In this document: positions 8,621 to 18,278 of the stretch, piece by piece
How the letters are laid out: each line of letters begins with the position of its first letter
Position numbering within the stretch: position 1 is the stretch's first letter
NCBI RefSeq assembly: GCF_007483685.1
Contig: NZ_VMKN01000001.1
Span: 1,972,393 to 2,036,392, forward strand
Source: Litoribacter populi
Lineage (GTDB): Bacteria > Bacteroidota > Bacteroidia > Cytophagales > Cyclobacteriaceae
DNA length: 64,000 nt
Direction of reading: 5' to 3'
Made by a program: the position numbers and the translations under genes
The notes under the pieces: model-generated
The model's database searches: none
Seen by the model: the letters and a program-made list of their open reading frames with translations, nothing else
What the model was told of the DNA's origin: nothing

Positions 8621-9403
8621 TTATCCGTTAACTTTTACCAGGTTGTTTTTCTCTGCGATCTCGCTGGCCAGATTTAGGTAGGCCACAGCGCCTTTACCCT
8701 CGGCATCAAATGCCACTACTGGCACTCCAAAGCTTGGAGATTCACTCAGACGCACGTTTCTTGGGATAATCGTTTCAAAAACCATATCCTTGAAGTGCAT
8801 CCTCACTTCTTCAACCACCTGATTGGAAAGTCGGAGCCTTACATCATACATGGTCAATAAAATTCCTTCTATTCCCAATTCCGGGTTCAATCTGGTCTGG
8901 ATGATTTTTATGGTGTTGAGCAATTTGCCTAACCCTTCCAGTGCAAAGTATTCACACTGTACAGGAATGATGACTGAATTAGCTGCTGTAAGGGCATTAA
9001 TGGTAATCAATCCAAGAGAAGGGGAACAGTCGATGATGATGTAATCATATAGGTCCTTGATACTTTCAATAACCTCTTTCATCTTTTCCTCCCTGTCTTC
9101 CAAGTTGATCATTTCCACCTCGGCACCGACTAAGTCGATATGGGAAGGTACAAGGTCGAGGTTGTCCATCTCGGTCTTGATGATAATGGTGTCGATCTCG
9201 ATGCCATCCACCATGCATTCGTAAATACTAGTTTCGATTTCTTTGGGATCTTGGCCAAGACCGGAAGTGGTGTTGGCCTGAGGATCAGCATCGATGACTA
9301 GGGTCTTGTACTCTAATACGGCCAAACTTGCCGCGAGATTCATAGCTGTAGTAGTTTTACCTACTCCACCTTTCTGGTTTGCAATAGCAATAATTTTTCC
9401 CAT
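8621..9403 (-). CDS. parA: Chromosome-partitioning ATPase ParA (Soj)
   Basis: A 260-residue Walker-type partition ATPase. The deviant Walker A motif KGGVGKTTTAMNLAASL lies at residues 10-26, Walker A' at LVIDADPQANTTSGLG, and Walker B at YIIIDCSPSLGL. The length is that of chromosomal rather than plasmid ParA. Its start lies 9 bases after the upstream metallo-hydrolase gene, and parB follows 2 bases after its stop, so the genes form one transcription unit. Confidence 0.97.
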   Translation of the reverse strand: MGKIIAIANQKGGVGKTTTAMNLAASLAVLEYKTLVIDADPQANTTSGLGQDPKEIETSIYECMVDGIEIDTIIIKTEMDNLDLVPSHIDLVGAEVEMINLEDREEKMKEVIESIKDLYDYIIIDCSPSLGLITINALTAANSVIIPVQCEYFALEGLGKLLNTIKIIQTRLNPELGIEGILLTMYDVRLRLSNQVVEEVRMHFKDMVFETIIPRNVRLSESPSFGVPVVAFDAEGKGAVAYLNLASEIAEKNNLVKVNG

Positions 9404-9412
9404 TCTATGCGA

Positions 9413-10093
9413 TCAAAGGGTGATTATTTCTCCAATATTAAGCATTATCAATTCTTTTCCAGCTTCTTCAGCTGTTTTTTTTGCATCCTGCTCATCAATC
9501 TTGATGTAAGGAAAAGTGTCATAATGCATGCCTATGAACTTATTTGTACCTACAAAGTCGGCCGCTTTGCAGGCATCTTTGATCCCCATGGTGAAGTTGT
9601 CACCGATGGGCATAATGGCAAAGTCCAAATCAAACTCTTCACCGATGAGCTTCATGTCATAAGTGAGTGCTGTATCTCCGGCAAAGTAGAAAGTGCCTTC
9701 CTCAGAACTTATCACAAACCCTCCTGGATTTCCTCCAGGGGAACCATCAGGCAATGTGCTACTGTGGATGGCATTTACATATTTCACCTTTCCAAAATCA
9801 AATGCCTTGCTTCCTCCATGATTCATGGGGTGCACATTCTCTAGCCCTTTTTCTTGAAACCAACTTATTACTTCAAAATTTGAAACAACCATGGCCCCAG
9901 TGTTCTTGGCTATGGCTTCCACATCTGCCACATGATCCTCATGTCCATGGGTAACTAATATGTAGTCGGCCTCAATTTCCTTGATATCTATGGACTTGGC
10001 CAGTTCATTTGGAGTAATGAACGGGTCAAAAAGGATTTTCTTACCTGAAACAATTATTAAAAATGTGGAATGTCCAAAGTATTGAAGTTTCAT
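9413..10093 (-). CDS. UPF0173-type metallo-beta-lactamase-fold hydrolase
   Basis: A 226-residue metal-dependent hydrolase. The metal site is THGHEDHVAD near residue 50, with later ligands in FYFAGDTALTYDM and the terminal FIGMHYDTFP. The start MKLQYFGHSTFLI and the MPIGDNFTMG motif are typical of the UPF0173 group, whose substrate is unknown. It is the first gene of the cluster that continues into parA and parB. Confidence 0.93.
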   Translation of the reverse strand: MKLQYFGHSTFLIIVSGKKILFDPFITPNELAKSIDIKEIEADYILVTHGHEDHVADVEAIAKNTGAMVVSNFEVISWFQEKGLENVHPMNHGGSKAFDFGKVKYVNAIHSSTLPDGSPGGNPGGFVISSEEGTFYFAGDTALTYDMKLIGEEFDLDFAIMPIGDNFTMGIKDACKAADFVGTNKFIGMHYDTFPYIKIDEQDAKKTAEEAGKELIMLNIGEIITL

Positions 10094-10253
10094 GATGATA
10101 GCATTTTTGGGTTAGTGAGATTCTACAAAGATAAAAGTTTAATCTTTACTGAAAACAGATTCTTATCCACATGCAGTTGTGGATATATATCAAAACAGTA
10201 ATTTAATCTTTTAACGACATATTTGCTAATAAATTTTACATAAAATAAGGAGC

Positions 10254-10282
10254 AAAAAAAAAAGGGCAAAATATCTTTGCCC
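10254..10282 (-). terminator. Intrinsic terminator of the pyrG-yidC unit
   Basis: The stem GGGCAAA (10264-10270) and TTTGCCC (10276-10282) with a 5-base loop is followed on the minus strand by a run of ten T (10254-10263). It lies 24 bases past the yidC stop. Confidence 0.88.
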
Positions 10283-10305
10283 CTATATTATTTTTATCTA
10301 GAAGA

Positions 10306-12111
10306 TTATTTCTTTTTCTTTTGAGCTTCACTGGCTTTCATAGCCTCTTCAAGCTTGGTTTGAAATTTACTCTTTTTCTTGTTGGCATTTTTGGCTTTGC
10401 TCTCTTCTACTTTAGCTCTGATCTTGGAATCGTCCACAAAAGCTTTGATCAAGTATTGCTGACCAAAGGTCACCATGTTTGAAACAAAGTAGTAGAAACT
10501 CAAAGCTGCTGGGTAGGAGTTAAGCACAAACATAAAACCTATCGGCATGATATAGCCCAAGTTTTTCATTGGCCCCTGTGCAGCGGTCAATTGGTTGTTG
10601 AACCTTGTATAGACAATTTGCGAAATGGTCATCAGCAAGGTGAACATAGAAACGTGCGAGCCATAAAAAGGAATAGTGAATGGCAAATTAAGTACAGAGT
10701 CATAAGTTGACAAGTCATGCGCCCACAAGAAGCTCTCCTGTCTCAACTCAATAGAGTTTGGGAAAAAGAAGAACATGGCAAACAGGAATGGCATCTGCAA
10801 CAACATCGGAAGACAGCCGCTAATTGGGCTTACTCCAAGCTGACCAAATAGCTTCATCTGCTCTTGCTGCTGCTTGGTCGGATCATCTTTGTATTTTTCC
10901 TTTAACTCATCAATTTCAGGCTTGATGACCCTCATTTTGGCCATGCCGACATATGATTTGTAGGTAAGCGGGAAGAGGAATAACTTAATAATGAATACGA
11001 TCAAGATAATGATTACACCATAGTTGGTAAAGAACCTTTCCAAGAAGTGAAAAAGGTTTACAATGATGTATTTGTTGACCCAGCTTACAAACCAATAGCC
11101 CATTTCGACATTTTTATCGAAGCCAGGAGCGATTTTCCTTAATAGGTTGTAGTTGTTTGGTCCAAAGAAATAGGAGATATCGGAGCCGTTTTGATCTAGA
11201 TTAAAGGTCAAGGAGGCAGACATGTTTTTTACCGACATGGTATCGGTAGGCGTCTCTTGAGCTAAATTGCCATCTAGGAATTGATCACCGGCTATGATAC
11301 TGGATGTGAAAAACCGCTGCTTGAACGCCACCCACTTCAATGGATTTCTTACTTGCTCAGCATCTGAAGATGAAGACGCGCTCAAGTAATCATAGCTTTC
11401 GTCAGCAGTGAAGAAGTTCATGTAGGTCTTTCTACGTGACTCCTCAATGTCAGCTTCATGCTTTTTCAACTGGCCTTCCCAATTGATGGTAATGTTTCTA
11501 TCCGTAAGCAGGGTAGCTCCAGCAGAAAGATTTAAATGTTGATTAAGGACATAACTTTCATTTGGTAGAAAATAGGTTCTAGATAAAGTACCGGATGGAG
11601 TCTGAGCAGTAAAAACCACTTCTTGACCAGGAGCTTCAGCTTCGGCCACATTTCTAGTTTGAACATCAAAGAAAATGTTATTCAAGCTAATTGGTCCTTT
11701 TGCGGTTTGTACCTGATACTCGAGGGAATAAGATTCCTCATCAACCAATACCAAAGGTCGCTGATCCCAAGTTTTGAAGTTTTTCAACTCAACTTCTCGG
11801 ATCTCTCCTCCTTTGTTAGAGAAAGTTATTCTTATCACTTCATTTTCCACCACCAAAGACTCCTCGGTTCCGCTAGCCAATGCTGCAAAATCTCCAAATT
11901 GGGCCTGATTTTGTGCTTGTATCAAGCTGTCAGTAGGCTGAGTTACAGCTTGAGGTGAACTTTGTTGTTCTGGTTGGGTGGAGTCCACCACCTCCGTCTG
12001 AGCGGGAGTTTCTGTCGCTTCCGGAAGTTCTGGTCCCTTGGCAAAGAACATCGAATATACCAGAATAACTGCTGCGAATAGGATTAACCCTGTCGCTTGA
12101 TTTCTGTCCAT
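10306..12111 (-). CDS. yidC: Membrane protein insertase YidC
   Basis: A 601-residue inner-membrane insertase of the Gram-negative type. An N-terminal transmembrane helix (ATGLILFAAVILVYSMFF) is followed by a Gln/Pro/Thr-rich linker and a large periplasmic beta domain (about 70-350). The conserved five-helix core starts at YGVIIILIVFIIKLFLFPLTYKSYVGMAKMRVIKPEI and includes GCLPMLLQMPFLFAMF. The C-terminal tail is very rich in lysine, as expected for ribosome contact. It lies 48 bases after pyrG on the same strand, a pairing common in Bacteroidota. Confidence 0.97.
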   Translation of the reverse strand: MDRNQATGLILFAAVILVYSMFFAKGPELPEATETPAQTEVVDSTQPEQQSSPQAVTQPTDSLIQAQNQAQFGDFAALASGTEESLVVENEVIRITFSNKGGEIREVELKNFKTWDQRPLVLVDEESYSLEYQVQTAKGPISLNNIFFDVQTRNVAEAEAPGQEVVFTAQTPSGTLSRTYFLPNESYVLNQHLNLSAGATLLTDRNITINWEGQLKKHEADIEESRRKTYMNFFTADESYDYLSASSSSDAEQVRNPLKWVAFKQRFFTSSIIAGDQFLDGNLAQETPTDTMSVKNMSASLTFNLDQNGSDISYFFGPNNYNLLRKIAPGFDKNVEMGYWFVSWVNKYIIVNLFHFLERFFTNYGVIIILIVFIIKLFLFPLTYKSYVGMAKMRVIKPEIDELKEKYKDDPTKQQQEQMKLFGQLGVSPISGCLPMLLQMPFLFAMFFFFPNSIELRQESFLWAHDLSTYDSVLNLPFTIPFYGSHVSMFTLLMTISQIVYTRFNNQLTAAQGPMKNLGYIMPIGFMFVLNSYPAALSFYYFVSNMVTFGQQYLIKAFVDDSKIRAKVEESKAKNANKKKSKFQTKLEEAMKASEAQKKKK

Positions 12112-12127
12112 ACTTTACTTTTTAGAA

Positions 12128-12149
12128 GAGCCCATTTTTAAAATGGCTC
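12128..12149 (-). other. Short hairpin between pyrG and yidC
   Basis: GAGCC and ATTTT (12128-12138, one unpaired C) pair with AAAATGGCTC (12140-12149). A few T follow on the minus strand. It could act as a weak attenuator between the two genes, or only as a processing or stability hairpin. Confidence 0.35.
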
Positions 12150-12159
12150 CGAACTAACG

Positions 12160-13809
<1,650 letters not shown>

Positions 13810-13819
13810 CTATGGGATG

Positions 13820-13827
13820 CAAAATTA
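13820..13827 (-). promoter_or_regulatory. Probable -7 element for pyrG
   Basis: Reads TAATTTTG on the minus strand, an exact TANNTTTG, 41 bases before the pyrG ATG. No clear TTTG lies 19-21 bases upstream. The rest of the 276-base divergent gap (13780-14055) holds no gene or repeat that I can see. Confidence 0.45.
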
Positions 13828-14004
13828 AGTAAATTTTCAGAGATTCCTGATGTTTGTGAAATTAAAGTTCTGAACCCTGCACACTTCTGATATTAATTCA
13901 AGTTTTCCTTAAAACAGTTTAAAAAGTTCTTGTGTGCGAACGATGATTGTGGCCCTTTTCCAAACTCGGCCACGCATTTTCTAATGTTATTCGAATTTCT
14001 GTTA

Positions 14005-14012
14005 TACTTTTG
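14005..14012 (+). promoter_or_regulatory. Probable -7 element for the cca gene cluster
   Basis: TACTTTTG, an exact TANNTTTG, lies 43 bases before the GTG at 14056. The -33 element is weak. Confidence 0.45.
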
Positions 14013-14055
14013 GGGTATCAAAGGATTTGTAGAAAATTGAACCTATAATCATAAA

Positions 14056-14514
14056 GTGGATATCAAGAAAATTACCGACACCATAAAGTCCAAAGGCAGG
14101 GTTAGTATTCAGGAGAAATCAGGGATGAAGTTTGATCTTATTACCCAGGAAAGCTGGGATAGTAAAACTGATGATTCCCAAGGGGTTTACTTATTATTCG
14201 ACTTGTTTCAGATCCGTTCCTTAACAGAGCAATTTTCCGAGATTTCCTTGGATATTGTTGAATTTACCACCAAACCTGTGATATTTCACTCTCCTGTAAA
14301 CAGGGTGGTTATAAACGGTCCGCTTGTAAGTGGAAAGGTGAAATTTTGGATGATCCGAGAAGGGGTTTGGAGTAAAGTTTTGTTCGCAATAGGAAAGCCA
14401 GTTATTTTTCAAAAATCCTCAGCTGCTCCTGATGTAGTGGTGGATGAAAACTTTATAATGGCTAATAAGGAGATGTTTTTGGGACCGGAAGGTGATGTGA
14501 AAATTTTGGGTTAA
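14056..14514 (+). CDS. Small soluble protein of unknown function upstream of cca
   Basis: A 152-residue protein that I do not recognise. It has no signal peptide or membrane segment. The pattern is alternating beta-strand-like segments (FTTKPVIFHSPVNRVVING, KVKFWMIREGVWSKVLFAIGKPVIF). The latter part vaguely recalls the C-terminal strands of YrdC/Sua5 proteins, but the nucleotide-binding residues are absent, so no function is claimed. It begins with GTG, and its TAA overlaps the ATG of cca (TAATG), which argues for a real, translationally coupled gene related to tRNA maturation. Confidence 0.72.
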   Translation: MDIKKITDTIKSKGRVSIQEKSGMKFDLITQESWDSKTDDSQGVYLLFDLFQIRSLTEQFSEISLDIVEFTTKPVIFHSPVNRVVINGPLVSGKVKFWMIREGVWSKVLFAIGKPVIFQKSSAAPDVVVDENFIMANKEMFLGPEGDVKILG

Positions 14515-15932
14515 TGAATTTCAAGGAGCAATTAGAGCAAGTAGATATTTTTAGAAAAGTTGGGGAATGTGCCGATCAGCTCCAATTGGATACCTATGTG
14601 GTAGGGGGATATGTGCGTGACCTGATTTTGAAAAGGGAAAGTAAAGACATCGATATTGTGTGTGTAGGCAGCGGTATTCAGCTGGCACAAAAAGTCGCTG
14701 AAAGCCTCGACTTCCATGTTCCGGTTTCTGTGTTCAAAACTTACGGAACCGCCCAGATCAAACTGGGAGAATGGGAAGTGGAATTTGTAGGTGCCAGAAA
14801 GGAGTCTTACAGATCCGATTCCAGAAACCCACTAGTAGAAGATGGAACTTTGAAAGAAGACCAAGATCGTCGTGATTTTACCATTAATGCCATGGCCATA
14901 AGTGTCAATAGGGAGGATTTTGGTGACCTTATTGATCCTTTTGATGGTGTCAAAGATCTCAAGAGAAAATTGATCCGTACACCTGCTGAGCCTAACATTA
15001 CATTCTCAGATGACCCTTTGAGGATGATGAGGGCGATGCGGTTTGCAACTCAACTCAAGTTTGATATTGAGCCTGACACCTTTGACGGTATCGTGGAAAA
15101 TGCCGAAAGGCTACAAATTATTTCTGGTGAAAGAATTATTGAAGAACTAAATAAAATCATCCTTTCCGACACCCCTTCCTATGGCTTCAAACTTTTGTTT
15201 GTGAGCAAACTGCTGCACCAGTTTTTCCCAGAAATGGTAGACCTTCAAGGTGTGGACTCGGTAGGGGACAAGTCGCACAAAGATAATTTTTACCATACTC
15301 TGCAGGTTTTGGACAATGTTTCCGGCATGTCAAATGATCTTTGGCTACGTTGGGCCGCTATCATGCATGATATAGCTAAGCCAGCGACCAAACGTTTCAA
15401 TAAAAAAGTAGGCTGGACCTTTCATGGACATGAAGATAAGGGAGCAAGGATGACTCCCGGAATTTTCAGAAGGTTGAAGTTGCCGATGGACGACCGGATG
15501 AAATATGTGCAAAAGCTCGTAAGGCTTCACCTAAGACCAATTGCTTTGGTAAATGATCGGGTTACGGATGCCGCAATTAGAAGATTGCTATTTGATGCTG
15601 GAGATGATATTGAAGATTTGATGATGTTGTGTCGGGCCGATGTTACTTCCAAAAATAATAATAAGGTGAAGCGATTCTTGGCCAATTTTGATAAAGTAGA
15701 AGAAAAAATGCAAGCTGTAGAAGAACATGACCATGTCAGGAACTTCCAGCCGCCGATTTCCGGGGAGGAAATTATGGAAATTTTTGATTTAAAGCCATCA
15801 AAAATGGTCGGAGAGTTAAAAGAAGAAATAAAAGAAGCTATATTGGAGGGCGAAATTCAAAACAATAAAGAAGAAGCTTTGGAGTTAATGTATAGATTAG
15901 CCGCCCAAAAAGGATTGAATATTAACAGATAA
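14514..15932 (+). CDS. cca: CCA tRNA nucleotidyltransferase with HD domain
   Basis: Adds or repairs the 3' CCA of tRNAs. It is a class II poly(A)-polymerase-like enzyme: the G-loop VVGGYVRD (residues 29-36), the metal aspartates in KDIDIV (Asp45, Asp47), RRDFTINAMA, and the head-to-neck motif DDPLRMMRAMRFATQL. A C-terminal HD phosphohydrolase-like domain (IMHDIAKP, FHGHEDKG) adds length to 472 residues, as in many Bacteroidota. The enzyme must be essential if tRNA genes generally lack CCA here, as the one at 25071 does. Confidence 0.95.
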   Translation: MNFKEQLEQVDIFRKVGECADQLQLDTYVVGGYVRDLILKRESKDIDIVCVGSGIQLAQKVAESLDFHVPVSVFKTYGTAQIKLGEWEVEFVGARKESYRSDSRNPLVEDGTLKEDQDRRDFTINAMAISVNREDFGDLIDPFDGVKDLKRKLIRTPAEPNITFSDDPLRMMRAMRFATQLKFDIEPDTFDGIVENAERLQIISGERIIEELNKIILSDTPSYGFKLLFVSKLLHQFFPEMVDLQGVDSVGDKSHKDNFYHTLQVLDNVSGMSNDLWLRWAAIMHDIAKPATKRFNKKVGWTFHGHEDKGARMTPGIFRRLKLPMDDRMKYVQKLVRLHLRPIALVNDRVTDAAIRRLLFDAGDDIEDLMMLCRADVTSKNNNKVKRFLANFDKVEEKMQAVEEHDHVRNFQPPISGEEIMEIFDLKPSKMVGELKEEIKEAILEGEIQNNKEEALELMYRLAAQKGLNINR

Positions 15933-16643
15933 ATGAGTATGAACCAGAAGTTTAGAATCTTAACCTTAGTACTGGCCCTTTGCAGCGCCAACCTTTTTGC
16001 CCAGGAACAACAACCTGAACCAACTGACACCAATAAGGTGAAAAATGAAACTGATCAAAGAATCTATCAGATGGCTTTGAGGTACAATGACGTAGATGTG
16101 GCTAAATCCAAACTCTATGATTTGATCGCCAGAAACCCAAATAATGCTCGTTATGCAGAGATGTTGGCCACCATGTATTTTGAAATGGACCAATATGCAT
16201 CAGCTGCCTTAGTGGCTATGGATATCATAGAAGCGAACAGCAAAAATGTGGCTGCTTTGGAAATTGCCGCATATTCACTTGAGCAATTAGGGGCATTGGA
16301 TAGAGCATTGGGGCATTTTGAATCTTTATACTTGCTATCGGATGATATATTTAGTCTCTACAAAGCAGCTAATCTTCAATATAGCTTGAAAAAGTACGAT
16401 GAGGCATTGAATTCTCTTAACATGTTGTCCAAAAACAAAAAGGCTGATGAAGAGAAGCTTGCTTTCCCGACTAAAGATAATTCTCAGCAGGAGATATCAA
16501 TGAAAGCCGCCGCTTATAACTTGAAAGGCTTGATCTATAAGGATAAAGGAAGTAGTTCTGAAGCAAAGGAAGCTTTTAACCAAGCCTTGACATTCGCACC
16601 AGAATTTGAGGTTGCAAAAGAAAATATTGCTGAGTTAGACTAA
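15933..16643 (+). CDS. Exported TPR-repeat protein
   Basis: A 236-residue protein with a signal peptide (MSMNQKFRILTLVLALCSANLFAQ) and then tandem tetratricopeptide repeats of 34 residues from about 55 onward, ending NLKGLIYKDKGSSSEAKEAFNQALTFAPEFEVA. Probably a periplasmic scaffold; partner unknown. Its ATG follows the cca stop with no gap, so it is the last gene of that unit, and a terminator follows 28 bases after its stop. Confidence 0.85.
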   Translation: MSMNQKFRILTLVLALCSANLFAQEQQPEPTDTNKVKNETDQRIYQMALRYNDVDVAKSKLYDLIARNPNNARYAEMLATMYFEMDQYASAALVAMDIIEANSKNVAALEIAAYSLEQLGALDRALGHFESLYLLSDDIFSLYKAANLQYSLKKYDEALNSLNMLSKNKKADEEKLAFPTKDNSQQEISMKAAAYNLKGLIYKDKGSSSEAKEAFNQALTFAPEFEVAKENIAELD

Positions 16644-16671
16644 ATGTAATAATAATCAGCTAAAATTTTTA

Positions 16672-16695
16672 AGGGGCTTTTAAGCTCCTTTTTTT
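16672..16695 (+). terminator. Intrinsic terminator after the cca cluster
   Basis: AGGGGCTT (16672-16679) pairs with AAGCTCCT (16682-16689), with one G-T pair, and runs into seven T. Confidence 0.82.
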
Positions 16696-16740
16696 ATTGC
16701 CTGTTTTTAAACTATTTTAGAGGATGCTAAAAATCACCAT

Positions 16741-18078
16741 ATGAGACTTTTGAAATTTGCCCTTTGTTTTATCTTGTCAATTACAATGAGCCAGATCACG
16801 TGGGCCCAAGGTAAAGACAACCCATTTAAAGGAGAAAACCCCTGGCCAGAAATCAGAAAAAAGCGCCTTGCAGAACTACTACCACAGGCAATGATTGCCG
16901 CAGAGATAGATGCTTGGGCGGTGGTCTGCAGGGAAAATAACAATGATCCGATAGCCCCACATGTAGGAGGGGAGAATGCCGGTGGCACTGCCGTTTTCTT
17001 GTTTTATTTGGATGGAATTAATGTTATTTCCAAAGTTTTTTCACCAATAGGAGAGGCTACAGCTCTTTCCGATCTTAAAATACACGATGAAGTAATTCCC
17101 GTTGGTCGAACCGAGTCGGCCATATCTGCGGCAGCAAAATATATTTCCGACAAAAATTTCAATTCTATTGCAGTGAATAGCTCCAAAGATAATGAAATGG
17201 CGGACGGGCTGAGCTACACCCAGCGGCTTGCTTTTGAGGATGCTTTGGGAGAAATGTCAGAAAAGCTGGTTTCTTCTGACGGCTTGATTTATGAGTGGCT
17301 TAGCATCAAATTGCCGGAAGAGGTTGAAATTATGAGAAAGGCTGCCCAGATTACTGCAGACTGGCAGGTTGAAGCTTATAAACAAGTGGTTCCTGGTAAA
17401 AGTACTGATGCTGATATTGCCAAGTTTTTGAAGAATAAGATCGCTGAGTATGGTTTTAAGGATGGCTGGCATCCCGATCAAAACCCAAATGTGAATTCTG
17501 GCCCTGACCGGGGCCATTCCCATGCCACGGATAAAGTAATCTTGCCCGGTGATGTGATCCAGATTGATTTTGGTATCAAAGTACATGATATGTGGGTTAC
17601 CGATATCCAAAGATTTGCTTATGTGTTGAGAGAAGGAGAGACCACGGCACCGGACTCCGTTCAGCAATATTGGGAAAACAGTAAGCAGGGTTCAAGGATA
17701 GCTCTGGCAGCTATGAAGCCTGGGACTACGGGTTTTGAAGTAGATAAAGCTCAGCGCGATTTCATGAAAGAAAAAGGTTCTGAGTATGTTATGTGGAGCA
17801 CAGGACACCCAGTAGGTTTTGTTGCCCATGATGTGGGTCCAAACCTTGGAGGTGCCCAATTGGACGAGCCACGCCCTTCATCACTGAAGGAACTTAAAGA
17901 AGGGATGACCTTCGCCTTTGATGGATTTTATACTTGGAAATTACCTGATGGAAATGAAAAGACAATGTCAGTCGAGGAAATGGCAGTAGTGACAGCAGAT
18001 GGTGCCGAATACCTTATTGAACCTCAAGAAGATCTTATTTTAATTCCAGCGCAAGGGAATTCCAATGTGAATAATTGA
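16741..18078 (+). CDS. Exported M24-family metallopeptidase (Xaa-Pro peptidase-like)
   Basis: A 445-residue protein with a signal peptide (MRLLKFALCFILSITMSQITWAQ). The pita-bread fold follows: a creatinase-like N-terminal domain to about 190, then the peptidase domain. Metal ligands are visible as Asp276 and Asp288 in DFGIKVHDMWVTD, the His in GHPVGFVAHD, a Glu in the TFAFDG region and the Glu in SVEEMAVV. The conserved HPDQNPNVNSG...GHSHATD stretch is typical of the secreted group. It probably trims proline-containing peptides in the periplasm; substrate not proven. A single-gene unit between two strong terminators. Confidence 0.88.
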   Translation: MRLLKFALCFILSITMSQITWAQGKDNPFKGENPWPEIRKKRLAELLPQAMIAAEIDAWAVVCRENNNDPIAPHVGGENAGGTAVFLFYLDGINVISKVFSPIGEATALSDLKIHDEVIPVGRTESAISAAAKYISDKNFNSIAVNSSKDNEMADGLSYTQRLAFEDALGEMSEKLVSSDGLIYEWLSIKLPEEVEIMRKAAQITADWQVEAYKQVVPGKSTDADIAKFLKNKIAEYGFKDGWHPDQNPNVNSGPDRGHSHATDKVILPGDVIQIDFGIKVHDMWVTDIQRFAYVLREGETTAPDSVQQYWENSKQGSRIALAAMKPGTTGFEVDKAQRDFMKEKGSEYVMWSTGHPVGFVAHDVGPNLGGAQLDEPRPSSLKELKEGMTFAFDGFYTWKLPDGNEKTMSVEEMAVVTADGAEYLIEPQEDLILIPAQGNSNVNN

Positions 18079-18110
18079 TATAATTTTAGGAAAGCCGTTT
18101 AGGCATTTTC

Positions 18111-18158
18111 ATGGAAAAGATAAGGCAAAACTTCAAAGTTTTGCCTTATCTTTTCCAT
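18111..18158 (+). terminator. Very long perfect hairpin after the M24 peptidase gene
   Basis: A 21-bp perfect stem (18111-18131 with 18138-18158, core AAGATAAGGCAAAAC) with a 6-base loop. The T tract lies within the right arm (CTTTTCC), so termination may be less classic than the stem length suggests. Confidence 0.75.
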
Positions 18159-18213
18159 TCAACTGTCATTGCCTCCCATTTAAATAAGTTTTTCTGCACT
18201 TTGAAAATCAACA

Positions 18214-18244
18214 TTGATTCATGGAACTGAAATGTATACTTTTG
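18214..18244 (+). promoter_or_regulatory. Promoter of the TonB-dependent receptor gene
   Basis: TTG (18214-18216), 20 bases, then TACTTTTG (18237-18244): a good match to the Bacteroidota consensus. The predicted transcription start falls at the palindrome 18248-18264, and the leader is about 30 bases. Confidence 0.65.
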
Positions 18245-18247
18245 TAG

Positions 18248-18264
18248 TTGAAACACTGTTGCAA
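18248..18264 (+). promoter_or_regulatory. Candidate operator, site 1 (TTGAAA-N5-TTGCAA)
   Basis: A 17-bp inverted repeat with one mismatch, spacer CACTG, placed 3 bases after the -7 element of the receptor gene, where a bound repressor would block transcription. Two exact copies of the same pattern lie upstream of the next gene. Confidence 0.55.
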
Positions 18265-18278
18265 ATAATTAAGTACGC

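Noticed and set aside
9407-9844. 145-codon plus-strand frame opposite the UPF0173 gene
   Set aside because: It lies fully within the complement of an intact, conserved metallo-hydrolase; no start signal or domain supports it.
11623-11958. Long open frames opposite yidC (and similar ones opposite pyrG, parB and the methyltransferase at 3.3-4.1 kb)
   Set aside because: They are antisense to well-conserved genes, have no family likeness and follow the codon shadow of the true gene.
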